Shown here: piece by piece, positions 38,983 to 50,539 of the stretch
Numbering within the stretch: the first letter of the stretch is position 1
Layout: each line of letters begins with the position of its first letter
NCBI GenBank assembly: GCA_005784505.1
Contig: VCAZ01000069.1
Span: 345,896 to 409,895, forward strand
Direction: 5' to 3'
Length of the DNA: 64,000 nucleotides
Origin: Bagarius yarrelli
Lineage: Eukaryota > Chordata > Actinopteri > Siluriformes > Sisoridae
Position numbers and translations under genes: made by a program
Notes under the pieces: model-generated
Database searches by the model: none
Told to the model about the DNA's origin: nothing
What the model saw: the letters and a program-made list of their open reading frames with translations, nothing else

Positions 38983-39002
38983 CCCCCCCCCCCCCCCCCC
39001 CC
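38983..39002. repeat. Poly-C run
   Basis: 20 C, third such run within 600 bp. Confidence 0.95.
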
Positions 39003-40264
39003 TAAATGCATTGCAGCTCCAGTTGTGGAATAAAATGTTCAGCTTATTCTCGTTACAACCTCTTAAGAAGGTCTTCACAGAAATAAATTTGAATCAACAG
39101 CAGCTGTTTTATTGCCCGTGTCTCATCCTCACATAAATATAAGCTGTTTAAGCTGTTTAAATCGGTGTCCTAATCAAGTATAAACCTGGTAGAGACGTGG
39201 CCTAGGGTCTGGAGGTTAGGAATGATGGTCTGAGGATGAGGTGGACGTAGCAGGAATTCTGTTATTCCCTTATTAACAGTTACTCAACATTTTAATCAAC
39301 CACTCCACCCGCATGCACACCTCAACATGGCTGAGTAACTCCGACATTTCTTTCCTTTCTGTTTACACCTTTTTTAACAGTGGCCTAATCTTTTGGCTAA
39401 ATTAATGTGAGCCTCTGTTCCCGGCATTAATTTAGATGTTTCTCAGCAATTGTTCAAATTTTTCCGTTTTTTATGTTGTAAACGTGAATGATTTAAGGTT
39501 TAGGTGTTATTTGCCTGGCTCCGTGAGGTGGTGTTGGTCCTTTATGTTTTGTCCGTGTTAACTTTTATTTTTTAATTTCATGGGCCGGTTAAATGGTGGG
39601 TAAATTATAAAAGTTTGCGTTTTGGAACGTTCTGTCATAAAGCTGTCTAGTGACGTCATTACTCACCACGTCTTCCGATGTCAAATAAATCTGACGAGGG
39701 TTTGGTTGTCTGTCATTACGTCATCCTTTAACCTCGTTTATAATAAATATCACCGCAAAGTGTTAATCGTATTTAATCATATTTTCATGCCTTGTGTTCT
39801 AATTAATGTTAAATCTGTTATAAACTCTTATTGTTTCTTAAGTGTCGTGAAAGTTGTTGCATATTATAAACTTTGTCTATTCATGAAAGATTTTTTTTTT
39901 TTTTCCGATCAACTTTAAAGTTTCTGTCGAAGTTAAAAAAAAGTAACAAGTTTAAGGTTATTTTAGGAGCCTTTTGATTTTCTGTTGTGGTTCAAAGTGA
40001 CGTTTCTTTCACCATTTTTGTGTTATTATGGACGTTTAGTGTTTTTTTCCTCCGCTTCCATTGGTTAACATACTGATGTATGTAATTTTTCGGGCGATCC
40101 TGCTCGCATTGCAGTTCGTTCTTTCTCCCTGTGACGTCTCTATGGTGGGTCGTTCAGTCCCTATGACCGGTTGGTTATGACAGGTTTTACTTACTGTAGT
40201 GTTGTTCACACGGGAAGACGAAATCGACGCCAACGCCACATTCTGTGAAATACCATACAGACAC

Positions 40265-40340
40265 TTACCTGAGACTCGAACCAGCAACCGTACGCTTGGA
40301 AAACGGCGACTTTATCCTCTGCACCACCACTGAGCTGTAA
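40265..40340 (-). other. tRNA-like module in left palindrome arm
   Basis: The minus strand reads tggtggtgcagaggataaag (box A-like) and gctggttcgagtctcagg (box B). The anticodon stem is not convincing, so I do not call a functional tRNA. Confidence 0.5.
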
Positions 40341-40429
40341 ATCAAAGCTCGTTTCAATGTTTTTCTGTCGCTTCATGTTGTGAGTGTGGAGTAAAAGTTA
40401 AAGGTTATAGAAAAACACTCGCCCGCGAA

Positions 40430-40505
40430 AAGTCTGATTAGCGCAACCGGTAAGTAACTCGCACTGCATCATGCGAACCGAGGTTCGAGTCCCATATCGT
40501 GATGT
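40430..40505 (+). other. tRNA-like module in left palindrome arm
   Basis: ttagcgcaaccggtaagtaa (box A-like) and gaggttcgagtcccat (perfect box B), with a tcgca/tgcga stem around an 8-nt loop. Close to a tRNA but not standard. Confidence 0.5.
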
Positions 40506-40824
40506 TTACCTTTTAAGCGCGTGTGTGGTTTAATGTGATGTGAAGAAAAGATTTAGACCCTGAAAACCAGCTCTGTCGCTCGAAAGCACCGGTAGCTCGG
40601 AGGTCTGATGGTGTGTCCCTGTGCAGTTCTGCATTGCACAGGATCGAGACCGCCTGAAGACGAGTCAAGAGTGCTGGAACCCGGTGGGGCTCTAAATCTG
40701 GCAAAGAGAGAAAGGAAGAGGAAGAGAAAGAGCCAGTCGGTCCCACCGGGGGTTTCTGAAGAGCTGAAAGCAGGGGTTATACTGCACTGAGCCACAACCA
40801 GCTGGTATTTTCTTACTACACACA

Positions 40825-40850
40825 GTGTGTGTGTGTGTGTGTGTGTGTGT
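40825..40850. repeat. (TG)n in palindrome spacer
   Basis: Short tg-repeat, followed by a ta-repeat at 40872-40884; both lie in the loop of the palindrome. Confidence 0.9.
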
Positions 40851-41234
40851 TGTGTGTCTGTATAGATGTGTTATATATATATATAGTAATAATAATTTTT
40901 GTGTGTCTATGAACATAGTGTGTATATTATTTTGTGTGTTCTATTTTTATAACACACATTCATGTACAGTATGTGTATAAAGTCTAGCAAAGAATACGTA
41001 CTGTACATACGTGTGTGTCTCTAAAATTTTCTCCCTGCGGTATTATCTTGTCCTTTCTCTCTCTGCCAGATTTAGGGTCTCGCCAGGTTCTAGCACTCCT
41101 GAGGTGGTCTCGATCCTGTGCAATGTAGAACTGCAGAGGGACACACCTTTGGACCCCTGAGCTGCTTTCAAGAGACAGGCTTTTTTTTTTAGGTCTTTAC
41201 ATCACATAAAACCTACACCAGCGCTTAAAAAGTA

Positions 41235-41310
41235 GATAAACAGGACTTGAACCCAAGACCCCAGCATGTAATACAAGTTCCTTATCCACTCAACCAACCA
41301 GGCTTTTTAG
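41235..41310 (-). other. tRNA-like module in right palindrome arm
   Basis: Mirror partner of 40430-40505. The minus strand reads ggttggttgagtggataagg and gggttcaagtcctg. Confidence 0.5.
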
Positions 41311-41399
41311 GCAATGCTGTCTTTTTAAGACATTTTACTCTTTTACTCTACACTCACAACACATACAGACTGAAATGAGTGAAACACATCACTCATTCC

Positions 41400-41475
41400 T
41401 AACTTGGTGGTGGTGCAGTGGATGGAGTCACCATTTCCCAAGCAAAAGGTTGCTGGTTCAAGCCCCAGGTAAGTC
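41400..41475 (+). other. tRNA-like module in right palindrome arm
   Basis: Mirror partner of 40265-40340: ggtggtggtgcagtggatgg and gctggttcaagccccagg. Confidence 0.5.
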
Positions 41476-41859
41476 ACTGTATGGTGTGTCACAGGGTCTG
41501 CATGGATTTTGTCCTCTCCTGTGCACATGACTGCAGAACTCCAAAGGTACAGTAAGTAATTTCTGCTTTTTTTCACAGCACTGTATTTAATATTAAATTA
41601 TTAGAATTTGGTAGGTTGTGTGTTTGTAGGTTTAGTTTACATAAAGCCAAAAACAGCAGCTTAAAGGTGAATAAACGATTGATGTGCGCTGGCAAGCAAC
41701 AAATAAGCGCCCTCCATTTCACATGGAAAAAGAGAAATCAAAGTGTTTATGCTATAATTAGGCAGCAGTAAAAAGTAATAAGGAAGAAGATGATGACGAT
41801 GATGAGTATATGAAAAAGAGTTCAGTCAAAGCCTTATTTAGAAAGATACTGTACACTGT

Positions 41860-41978
41860 ATGATTTGTGGACACTTTACCAGCAGACCTCTAACTGTGTT
41901 TTTTCCTAAACTTATTCCTTCACTGGACCTAAGACACCAGTTCCAGCTACTCCAGCATAACAATTTTCCTGTGCAGAA
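41860..41978 (+). mobile_element. Tc1-like element relic
   Basis: tttgtggacactttaccagcag, then acttattccttcactggacc and ccagcataacaattttcctgtgca. These are the same blocks as in 14235-14660 and 57600-57725. Confidence 0.5.
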
Positions 41979-42749
41979 AAATTGTGTATATTTGTATTAA
42001 ATATCATAAACAAATGTTTTAAATGTGGTTACCTTCATTTTAATAATGTTATTGAACCCTTCTATTATTTTATTTTTTAAATTATGTTTATTATAATAAG
42101 AAAATGACAAATGTAGTGAATAAATTAAGAAAGCGCTGAGCTGCGTTACAATGCTGCCATCGTGTGGCCAGAGTTAGGTACTTCACGTTCAATACGAATT
42201 AAAGCAAACATCAAATTAGAGATCAATAAAGAAATCTTTCCTTTTTTCTTTTTATTAACAAACCCACAAAACCATGCAACATTTTATAAGCCTGTTATTT
42301 CGAATGTAAACATTACTTACACTTGGCACAGAAATGCATGGTAGGTATACAGTGTGTGACTCATAAATACATATATGTATTGTACATCCATGCATTGTGC
42401 AATCCTATAATTTAATTAAATATTTAGGATTAAAAAAATAAAAAACATGTCTTAAATAGTAAAATAATCTTAAAATGCACAAATCCAGAACACTGAAAAT
42501 AAAATTTCTGCTTCCTTGTAAGACAAATTGCCAAAATAATTCAATTACATTTTTCAGAGTAAAATTAACAGTATGAGTGAATGTGGAAAAAGTGTAGATT
42601 TGGCAAATGTAGACTGGATTAGGAATAAATCCTAATTAGGAGCCTTTATTTTATCATTGTCATGATTTCTTTTTTATTTTTCATTTACTTAATTCATTTA
42701 TGATAAAAATGAAAGCATATACAGTTATATAATAAATATAATCTGTGGT

Positions 42750-43437
42750 ACCTTAAAGGTGCAGTAGGACATATTGGAAAATGCTAAGCGTCGCCTGATA
42801 GAACTGAAAGTGTACGTGCCAGCCTCGTTGTACAAATCTACGCCTCCTGAGAGACTAGATGACCAGAGACAACATTACTCACCGGTGAGAAAACTTTATA
42901 GTACAGTTAATAACAGTACTAAAATAACAAAGTACCTAATTACACACTGCTGCTGGAGTTGAGCTCATTCGTAGAGATACACAAACTACATAAGCCATGT
43001 GTTACTATCAAAACACCATATCCCTACCTGTCCAAAAGAAATACTGCAGCCATAGCATCATCTTTCAGACCCTTTGACTCCTGTAGTCGACTCCAGTGTG
43101 TGGACGCAACACCAAGATTAATTTGGGTATTAAATCCGACTTTTTTTTAAACACAGTACATTGAGAGCACTGATGACGTATCCTGTCTGTGCGAACAGGG
43201 TCTACAGAGGCACGCAAATACATATCTTGACAGGCAGATAGGAAAGCCTATTCTAAGGATCAGACCGAACATTCCGAATTAGACGAACATTTCCTGGTCC
43301 TACGACTTCCACAGAGTACATAAATACATATTACATTAAGACGCCTTAACGATTGCTATCGAGACGTGACGAGACTTTCAACCAGCAGAACAAAAAAATG
43401 TTTCTGAAAACAATCACATATTGTAGCTTTAAAGTTT
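42750..43437. mobile_element. Non-autonomous TIR element, copy 1
   Basis: About 690 bp. Imperfect inverted ends: ccttaaaggtgcagtaggac on the left, and ctttaaagctacaatatgtg as the complement of the right end. No transposase. The interior is shared with 46195-46910. Confidence 0.65.
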
Positions 43438-43733
43438 TCTTCTCTGTTAAGGACGATACAGGCAACCAGGTTAAATAAACAAATAAATAAAGAGAGCTTA
43501 AATAAAAGTACCAAAGATAAAATAATTTTTACAACTATGGAGGTATCGTATTGTATATAATATCATATAAACAGAGATCTTTATATATTAAAAAAAGGGT
43601 TTTAAGAAAGCACACACATAAAAACAACATTTAAGGTGGCACAAAAAACAACCCAGAAATGCATGACGTCATTTTTACACTTTCTTTTGGTAAACACTTT
43701 CTTCAAACGGGTTTGTTGGTGTTTGCATGGCTC

Positions 43734-46700
43734 CTACTTGATGCTTTTCAGCAGGGACGTGCGTGCATTGACCACCGCTTTAAAGGCGTCCTCGCTGCCC
43801 GGGGCCACGCATTTATCAGGGTGCAGCAGCACTGCAAGCTTCCTGTACGCCTTGTTGACCTCCTCTCTATATCCAAACATGAGAGTTAGTTCAGAAACCG
43901 GCAAGCTTTAATTAATATGTTTAAATAATCACGCTTTAAGTAAATATCTTTATTTCATCTAAAAGGGAAAAAATTATAATTAAAAATCTGAGGTTGGTCC
44001 CCTCACTGGTAGGACAGAGGAAAAAAAAAAAAGAGGGAGATGGAGAGAGAGGCAAAAACTTGCGCATGTGGCTGTCGGTGCCTTAACCCACTACACTAAG
44101 GCGCCGGCACCCACATGCACTAGTTGTTGCGCTCCGGCGACCTGGGTTCAATTCCCGACTCGGGTCCTTTTCGCGCCCACCTCTCTCTCTCTCTCTATCT
44201 TCCTCATTTCATCCCTCTGTCCGATCAATAAAGGCAAAAAATGCAAAAAAATATCTTTAGAAAAATCTGGGGTTTAGGGGAAGCAGTAATATGCAGTATC
44301 TATCCACTGTATATGTGCTAATGATTAGAATAAAACATACAGAATTAATAGTATTCGACATGTAACCCTTTATCCGATTATAAACCGTGCATTTAACCAG
44401 AATTAGGGGTGTGACAAGACACTCATCACGTGAGACGAGTTCACAAGAACGAGACTGAGTTTGAGTTTACGAGAACAAGACGAGATTTTTAGCCTTTTTT
44501 ACAGAAATCCTCAAGGATGAAATAAAGGGACAATTAGTCCGCCTAAAGAAAGCGCTGTTTTGCCGACGATTTTTACATGATGCAAAAGCAAAGTATTAAA
44601 TAAACATTTCATTTTGTCATTGCGATAATTAATTTTTGTGCTGTTTTTACTTCATTTTCCGGTCAGTACGTCCACCTTGGGTTGTTTTGTCATGTATAGT
44701 GTAAATGCAGATATCGGATACGGGTCAGTTTTAAAAGATAATGTAAGCAGGTCATCAAAAAAAAAAAAAATCATTGCATATAGTAACCAAATTAAGACAT
44801 GCAGCGTTATTGCAGCCAATGTGGCCACCCAAACGATTTAAATGTGGCAGTGCATCTATCGGTACCTCGTCACACCCCTACCCAGATTATAGAGTGTGTA
44901 AAGTCCAAATGCGGACAGCAGCAGTAGAATTAAACTGGATTCTCTATTAATTGTTAAAAGTCATTTTATTTATAGGATTTTTTATATTCTGTCTCTTACC
45001 TTGTTGCCCCGGGCTTCACTCCCAACATGTCCCAACTGTCCTTACTGTTACGAATCCGTCGTATTGTGTCAGCTTGTTCCTTGGTGAACCCGATACTGAC
45101 CTCTGCGTTTGGTCTCTTCCCTCCGTTCTCACACATATCGGTAATTGAGCTAAAAAAGGCCTGGACAGGTACAACAACCTTAGAGACAAGTTTCCAAATA
45201 AATGAGTAATAAGTAATAATAAAAGTAATCATTTTTGAGGCAGCAGATTCCCTCTAGTCTATTTTTCTAATATGAATTCCAACACAATTTAAAGCCATTA
45301 TGCTTCCAATGCATGGTAATGATCTCGTGTCTCGAGATCTTGTCAAATTCCTAGTTACAAATTTGCATATAAAAAGAGGCCAGGGTTAAAGAATGTACAG
45401 TGTAAAACGTTAGATTACGGATAGCCAGGAATGAAGGTCAATATACAAACCTGAAACATTTCGCCGATGCCTTCGCCACTCTGAGCCGACGTCTCAAAAT
45501 ACTGAAACCCTCGGCTTTCTGCCCACAACCTGCCTTCGCTCTCGTCCACCACTCGCCTCTTAGTCAAGTCCACCTGCATGACAAAGTCATCGCTTAACCA
45601 CAACACACACATGCAGAATTGAAAGCTGTTGGAATGGATGCTTAGACACAACATAAACCAAAAACACAATCTAAAAAGGAAAAAAAATCGAAGCTGACCT
45701 TGTTGGCGCACACGACAAAAATAATGCTTTCCATATTGGCCTGTGAGCCCATTTCTTGCTTCATCTCTGTGAGCCAGCTGTCTAGGGCGTCGAAGCTCTC
45801 CCTCAGTCCTACATCATATACCAGAATCACCCCCTGGGAGTCCTTATAGAACTCGTTGCGGACCTGAAGAACAAAATAAAATTTACTGTCGTATCCCAAT
45901 GATAACGTTTTACTTCCAATACACTTTCAGCATCAATAAACAAACTTCCTTCATTGAACTCTAGTATAAATTTATATACATCAACTGAGCTAATAACATT
46001 AAATGAACATTAAAATATTGCTACCTCGTAAAAGAAGGGATGTCCTGCCATGTCGAAAATGTTTACTTTTATTTCTCGGTCTCGGACTTGAACCCTCAAG
46101 AAAAAGAAAGTCAAGAAAAGACAGACGCATTATATGTCTTATCATAACAAATTTTGTTAGTATAAAAAAAAAAAGTAAGTAAACTAACTGTTGATATTAT
46201 ACTAGTGGAGTGGGTAAACTGCAGCCTGATAAGTTCCGGTCCAAACCCGCGCCTCCTGAACGAATGAACGAGCACAGAAAACTTATAGCACAGTCAATAT
46301 CAGTACTAAAAATAGAACCTGATTATACACTGCTGCTGGGGTTGAGCTAATTTGTAAAAGTGCACAAACTACATAAACTATGAGTTCATATTAAAACACA
46401 CCAAAATCCAATCACACCATATTCCTACATGCCCAAAAGAAAATTCTTTGACTCCTGTAGTCGACTCCAGTGTGAAAACACAACACCCATATTAATGGGG
46501 ATTTTTTCCAACCAAAAACCCCAGACACCCCCCCACCCCACCCGCTGTCCGTGAAAGTGCTGGTTTGCAGAATTTAAGCCTGACTTTTCAATAAAATTGA
46601 AAAAAAAACAAAAAAACCCAATGCGATTCTAATCTATTTCTGATGTCATCTTTCACACCTGGGTTTTATAAATAGCCTATTAAAATGTACAAAAACGCCA

Positions 46701-48641
46701 AACTGATCCCAAATTTTGCACCTGCACAAATCAAATTCAAATCCGGGTAAATAAACAGGATTATTCTTAATCTGGCAACCCTGTTTGACTGCAAATCCAG
46801 CCAAAGAACAAAATTTTTTTGGTCCTAAACCTTCCACAGAATATATTAATACATCTAAACTAATTAAGTTAATGAGTGCTATCAAGATGTGAAGAGACTT
46901 TATACTTATTCATTATCGTATTATTGTATAGATTATTAATATATGCATATTAAATGGGTTTTTTACTATATATAATATATTTTCTGTATAAATTATGACT
47001 TACATTCATTATCAATATAATATGTTTTTAATATGGTAATATAATCATTTATTACTTGTCTAAGGAGTATGTTGTAGTAACCAAACATGGTTCCAGCCTG
47101 ACAATGTCCCTGTGCACAAATCCCTGACCTCCAGGAAGACATGCTGTGGAAAAACTCGAGTCTTTTTCACAGAGCCCCAAACTCAACTGTAATCTCTTTT
47201 CATTTTTGTTTTAGACCCCTATTAACCAAAGAAAATATTCTAGAGCCACCCCCAGATTTTATGATATTATCACTTGGTATTTCCTGCATTTTGTGTTTCC
47301 AGTAATGCCATCACTGCTAACCAAATTGGTGGCAGCTTCCTCAACTAGGTTCCAGTATGTCTGGGTCATTACTATCAGACTCGGTCGTTTTTGTGGGGGA
47401 CAAAATACAAATTTGTCCATTTTTGGTCAATCAGGCGATCAGGGATAAAATTAGCTAATGGTATATGATCATTTTCTTTAATGTTCACCGCTTAACACTT
47501 TGCAAAATATGACACGACCCCCCACAGAGCTCGCTGAGGCCGCCTTCTGGGTCGGGATCCCACTGTTGGGAACTACTGTATTACATCACAGTGAAAAAAG
47601 AAATACTTTCTTTATTATATCTTCAGAAATCTGAACTGTAAACATGGTGTTTAACCAAGGCATTAATACTAACAGGCATTATATAGGTTGTACGTTTTAC
47701 TACACAGGTACAAAAAAGAAAACAGAATAACAAACAGCGAATTGTCTGAAAGAACCTCACTTACTTTGTCACACCATAATCGATCCCAATGGTTGCCAGA
47801 TATTTAGGGACAAATCGTTTCTCACAGTACCGTTTAATAATGCAACTCTGAAAGGAAAGAACAAATAAATGAATGGTGTTTATAGCACAGCCTTCCTATT
47901 ATTTAAAAGTCAAAGTAAGCAGTCAGTTCAACAATGTTTCGTTGGCACGATCGTTTGTGCTAACTCTCTAACACACATCACCTCGGAGGACATGACAGGA
48001 TTGTCTCAAAGGACAAGGACGTGTCAGCCTAACGAGCTATTCTGCAGCACCGTAGATTTCTTGACGCGATTGAAAAGGAAATAATTTTTATAAGCGCAGG
48101 TCTGTAATAGCTGCGATTCAAATCACAGGTTTATATTAAAATTTTTATGTCAACGCTGCAATAATCAGGTGACATAATTTAATACTAGTAATGAGAATTC
48201 AGGGTGTTTGATTACAGTAACACGTCAGCTATTTTTAAGAGCCGTGTTACAGTACCTCCAAAATAAATAAATAAAAGTTTTATTCGACAGGTATACAATC
48301 ATAACACGGAACGACAGGCAACGAAATGTTTTTCTTACAACTGTCGGTGTTCTAACCATAGTCGAATAAAGATAAAAAATTTAATTGAACGGTAGAATAA
48401 AACATAAATACAATTTGATTGAAATTAGGAAAATAAGATAAGAATATTATGGCATTTGCAATTAACTGAAGTTACATACATAACTTTTTTTTTTTTTTAA
48501 ATGACGAGAAATTCCAGTGAAAAATTTCCCATAATGCACTGAAAAAAAAACCCAGGGAGCCTCAATACTCACAAAGAAAATGTGAAGGTTTACAATATTA
48601 AAAAAAGATAAATGTTGATTAAAATAATATTAATATAACAT

Positions 48642-48673
<32 letters not shown>

Positions 48674-49495
48674 TATATATTATAAATTATTAACATATTT
48701 TCAATTATTTATTATAGGTTTTTATATAATATAGAATATTTCTTATGTTCAACATACAAATCAAATGAACAATATTTTTTTATCCCAGCCGTCTCTGAGG
48801 GGGCGAAGGGCAGGAGGGGGACACCCTGGACAGGTCACCAGTCCATCACAGGGCCACACACACTCACTCCTATGGGCAATTTAGAATCACCTATCAACCC
48901 AACATACATGTTTTTGGACTGTAGGCGGAAACCAGAGAACCAGGAATAAACCCACACAAGAATGGGGAGAACATACAAACTCCACACAGAAAGACCCCGG
49001 AATCGAACCCGGGACCTTCTCGCTGTGAGGCAGCAGTGCTAAACACTAAGCCATTGTGCTGCCCCCAATATTTTAATTAGAATTGGAATTAATAATTAAT
49101 AGAATTAACAGTTACTTAGTAAAGTTGTAAAATAAATGAACACATATATAGATTAGTATTATGTTATTTTGCATTTACACATAATTGAAGAAAATATATT
49201 CATTAGAACTTAATTGTGTTTTAGTTCCAATCAACTTCGTGTCCAATCATATAAATCAGCACGTTGATTTATTTCTAACAAACATTATAATTAATTCCTC
49301 CGTATAGAAAAATTAATAATCTATTGAAATAATTTGCTAATAATATTTAATGATTATTTATAATAGGTGTTTATTAGTTTATTAGCTTGAGTCCAGGTTT
49401 CTACCCACCTTGCCGACCTCTGCATTTCCGAGACTGATCACTTTAATCCGCAACGACTTTTTAGTTTCCCGCCTTTTCTGTACATTTGCGTCCAT
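43734..49495 (-). CDS. dnajc27: DNAJC27 (RBJ), Rab-like GTPase with J domain
   Basis: Complete, 273 aa, the same length as the human protein. Exons, 5' to 3': 49409-49495, 47765-47847, 46025-46094, 45699-45863, 45451-45573, 45000-45160, 43734-43866; all phases agree. Start MDANVQKRRETKKSLRIKVI. GTPase motifs: P-loop GNAEVGKS, LATIGIDYG (switch I Thr), DMAGH in switch II (not the usual DTAGQ), ANKVD (base recognition) and ETSAQ. The C-terminal J domain has SWDMLGVKPGAT, EEVNKAYRKLA and the HPD motif (LLHPDK), ending LLKSIK. Known biology: DNAJC27 binds MEK and promotes nuclear ERK signalling. DMAGH is also present in the human protein, so it is not a defect here. Confidence 0.97.
44030..44245 (+). 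mobile_element. tRNA-derived SINE with A-rich tail
   Basis: gcgccggcacccacatgcac, tgttgcgctccggcgacctg, ggttcaattcccgactcggg (box B), a CT-rich stretch, then gatcaataaaggcaaaaaat. A common fish SINE in a dnajc27 intron. Confidence 0.75.
44590..44845 (+). mobile_element. Non-autonomous DNA-transposon-like repeat, copy D (3' half)
   Basis: Shares ggtcagtacgtccaccttgg, gtaaatgcagatatcggata, cgggtcagttttaaaagata and gcaggtcatcaaaaa with copy C. 5' part absent; in a dnajc27 intron. Confidence 0.65.
46195..46910. mobile_element. Non-autonomous TIR element, copy 2
   Basis: Same orientation as 42750-43437. Shared blocks: acacactgctgctgg, gttgagct, tttgactcctgtagtcgact and ccagtgtg. It has an extra C-rich/A-rich insert near 46520-46620. 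In a dnajc27 intron. Confidence 0.6.
47090..47190 (+). mobile_element. Tc1-like transposase remnant
   Basis: Reads PDNVPVHKSLTSRKTC and then TEPQTQL, matching PDNAPVHK...KTW and the AQSPDLN region of Tc1-type transposases. Confidence 0.55.
48640..48685. repeat. (TA)n(CA)n microsatellite
   Basis: Compound dinucleotide repeat in the first dnajc27 intron. Confidence 0.9.
48780..49070 (-). mobile_element. V-SINE/Mermaid-like repeat with head
   Basis: Nearly complete reverse copy, from tatcccagccgtctctgagg to the tRNA head (ggaatcgaacccgggacctt, then cactaagccattgtgctgcc). Confidence 0.9.
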
Positions 49496-49499
49496 TTTT

Positions 49500-49800
49500 T
49501 TTTTTTAATAAATCAATTTAATATATTATTTTAGTCACTAATGCCACCTTTTCTGTTTACCAACAACCGAGTTAGCATCCGGATAACATTTTCTAACAGA
49601 TATTTACACAATAACAGCTTCATAAATGCATGAATAATTCGTTCATTTTAAATATGGAGGTTTAGCTACATTGCTAACAAACACCAAATAAATGATTAGA
49701 TCCGATTTTTGAACTATCGTCGTAGTGACAAGGCTCAGCTGACATAAACACATCTTCTTCGTCGCCTTGTTCGTTAGGCGAGCACAGAAATCATTACTGC
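49500..49800. promoter_or_regulatory. dnajc27 upstream region
   Basis: Region directly upstream of the dnajc27 start. No TATA box in the expected place; cttcttcgtcgccttgttcg is locally CpG-rich, in line with a housekeeping-type start. TSS not determined. Confidence 0.35.
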
Positions 49801-49994
49801 CACCTACTGGAATTAAATAGATTAAATTTAAACCATTTGTAATTTACCAGATTTTTGTTAATTTTTTTTAAACTAAAGGCTCGACTTTTCCAAAATATGT
49901 ACAGTTTACAGTAAAAACTTATTCAACATCTTTTCCTGCACATGGCGACATAAATCTTTTCCTCAAAAATGTATCCAAACATTTCTTTTTTTAT

Positions 49995-50132
49995 TTGGTA
50001 GCACAGTGGTTAAGATGTCCCTGCACCACCAAGCCACCACCGCTGGGCCCTTAACCCCTGATTGCTCAGTTGTATTAAAGAAATAAATGTAAGTCGCTCT
50101 GGATAAGGGCATCTGACAAACGCTGTAAACAT
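49995..50132 (+). mobile_element. tRNA-derived SINE
   Basis: ttggtagcacagtggttaag, a deletion over box B, then taagtcgctctggataaggg and catctgac. Confidence 0.8.
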
Positions 50133-50154
50133 AAATAAAATGTAATTATGGAAA

Positions 50155-50320
50155 GTGGTAGTGCAGTGGTTAAGGTGTTGGACTGCTAACTGAAAGATTG
50201 GGGTTCAATTCCCACCACAACCAAGTTGCCACTGCTGGGCCCCCGAGCAAAGCCCTTAACCCCCAATTGCTCAGTGGTGTAAAGAAAAAAAAATGTAAGT
50301 CGGATAAAGGCATCCAGATA
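50155..50320 (+). mobile_element. tRNA-derived SINE
   Basis: ggtagtgcagtggttaaggt, ttggggttcaattcccacca, tgccactgctgggcccccga; the tail has lost the gctctgg motif. Confidence 0.85.
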
Positions 50321-50539
50321 CAGCCACCAAATCGCCAGTAGAACATATATATACTGTGTGTCTACTTTTATAGCCATGTGGTAGATTTAACAGACTATTA
50401 ATACATCTAAACATTTGTACATTAAAATTAAAATATGCATCAGTAAATGCATTCCTTTTTATAAACCCTATAAATCGTACATATACAAACCTGAAATTAA
50501 ACTGATTAAATACTTGCAGAAGAAAACATTAATTATTAT

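Larger units (their letters stand above)
34205..39050 (+). ncRNA. Candidate spliced non-coding transcript (host-gene-like)
   Basis: I see short plus-strand exon candidates with good splice signals: an exon ending at 34505 (gtaagag), 34959-34995 (acceptor gtgctcag, donor gtaagc), 35076-35142 (tttcag, gtacgg), 36120-36164 (tttatttacag, gtgaac) and a last exon from 37408 (ctccacag), with AATAAA near 39032. Joined, they give no reading frame above a few codons (first ATG reads MGRW then stop). An ETS-rich start, tiny exons and no coding content resemble snoRNA-host genes. I could not identify a family, and the exon chain is unproven. Confidence 0.35.
40187..41561. mobile_element. Large imperfect palindrome with four tRNA-like modules
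   Basis: Left arm about 40187-40717, right arm about 41050-41561, spacer about 330 bp. The outer ends mirror each other: ttacttactgta on the left, tacagtaagtaa on the right. Matched blocks along the arms include cacaggatcgagaccgcc (left) against the complement of 41105-41125, tgttgtgagtgtggagtaaa, and ttttaagcgc. Each arm holds two oppositely facing tRNA-like units with box A- and box B-like elements: 40265-40340 (-), 40430-40505 (+), 41235-41310 (-) and 41400-41475 (+). No protein is encoded. It looks like a foldback element or an inverted duplication; I do not recognise a named family. Confidence 0.7.

Noticed and set aside
40430..40505. Functional tRNA gene
   Set aside because: Box B is perfect, but the anticodon loop has 8 nt and the acceptor stem does not pair cleanly.
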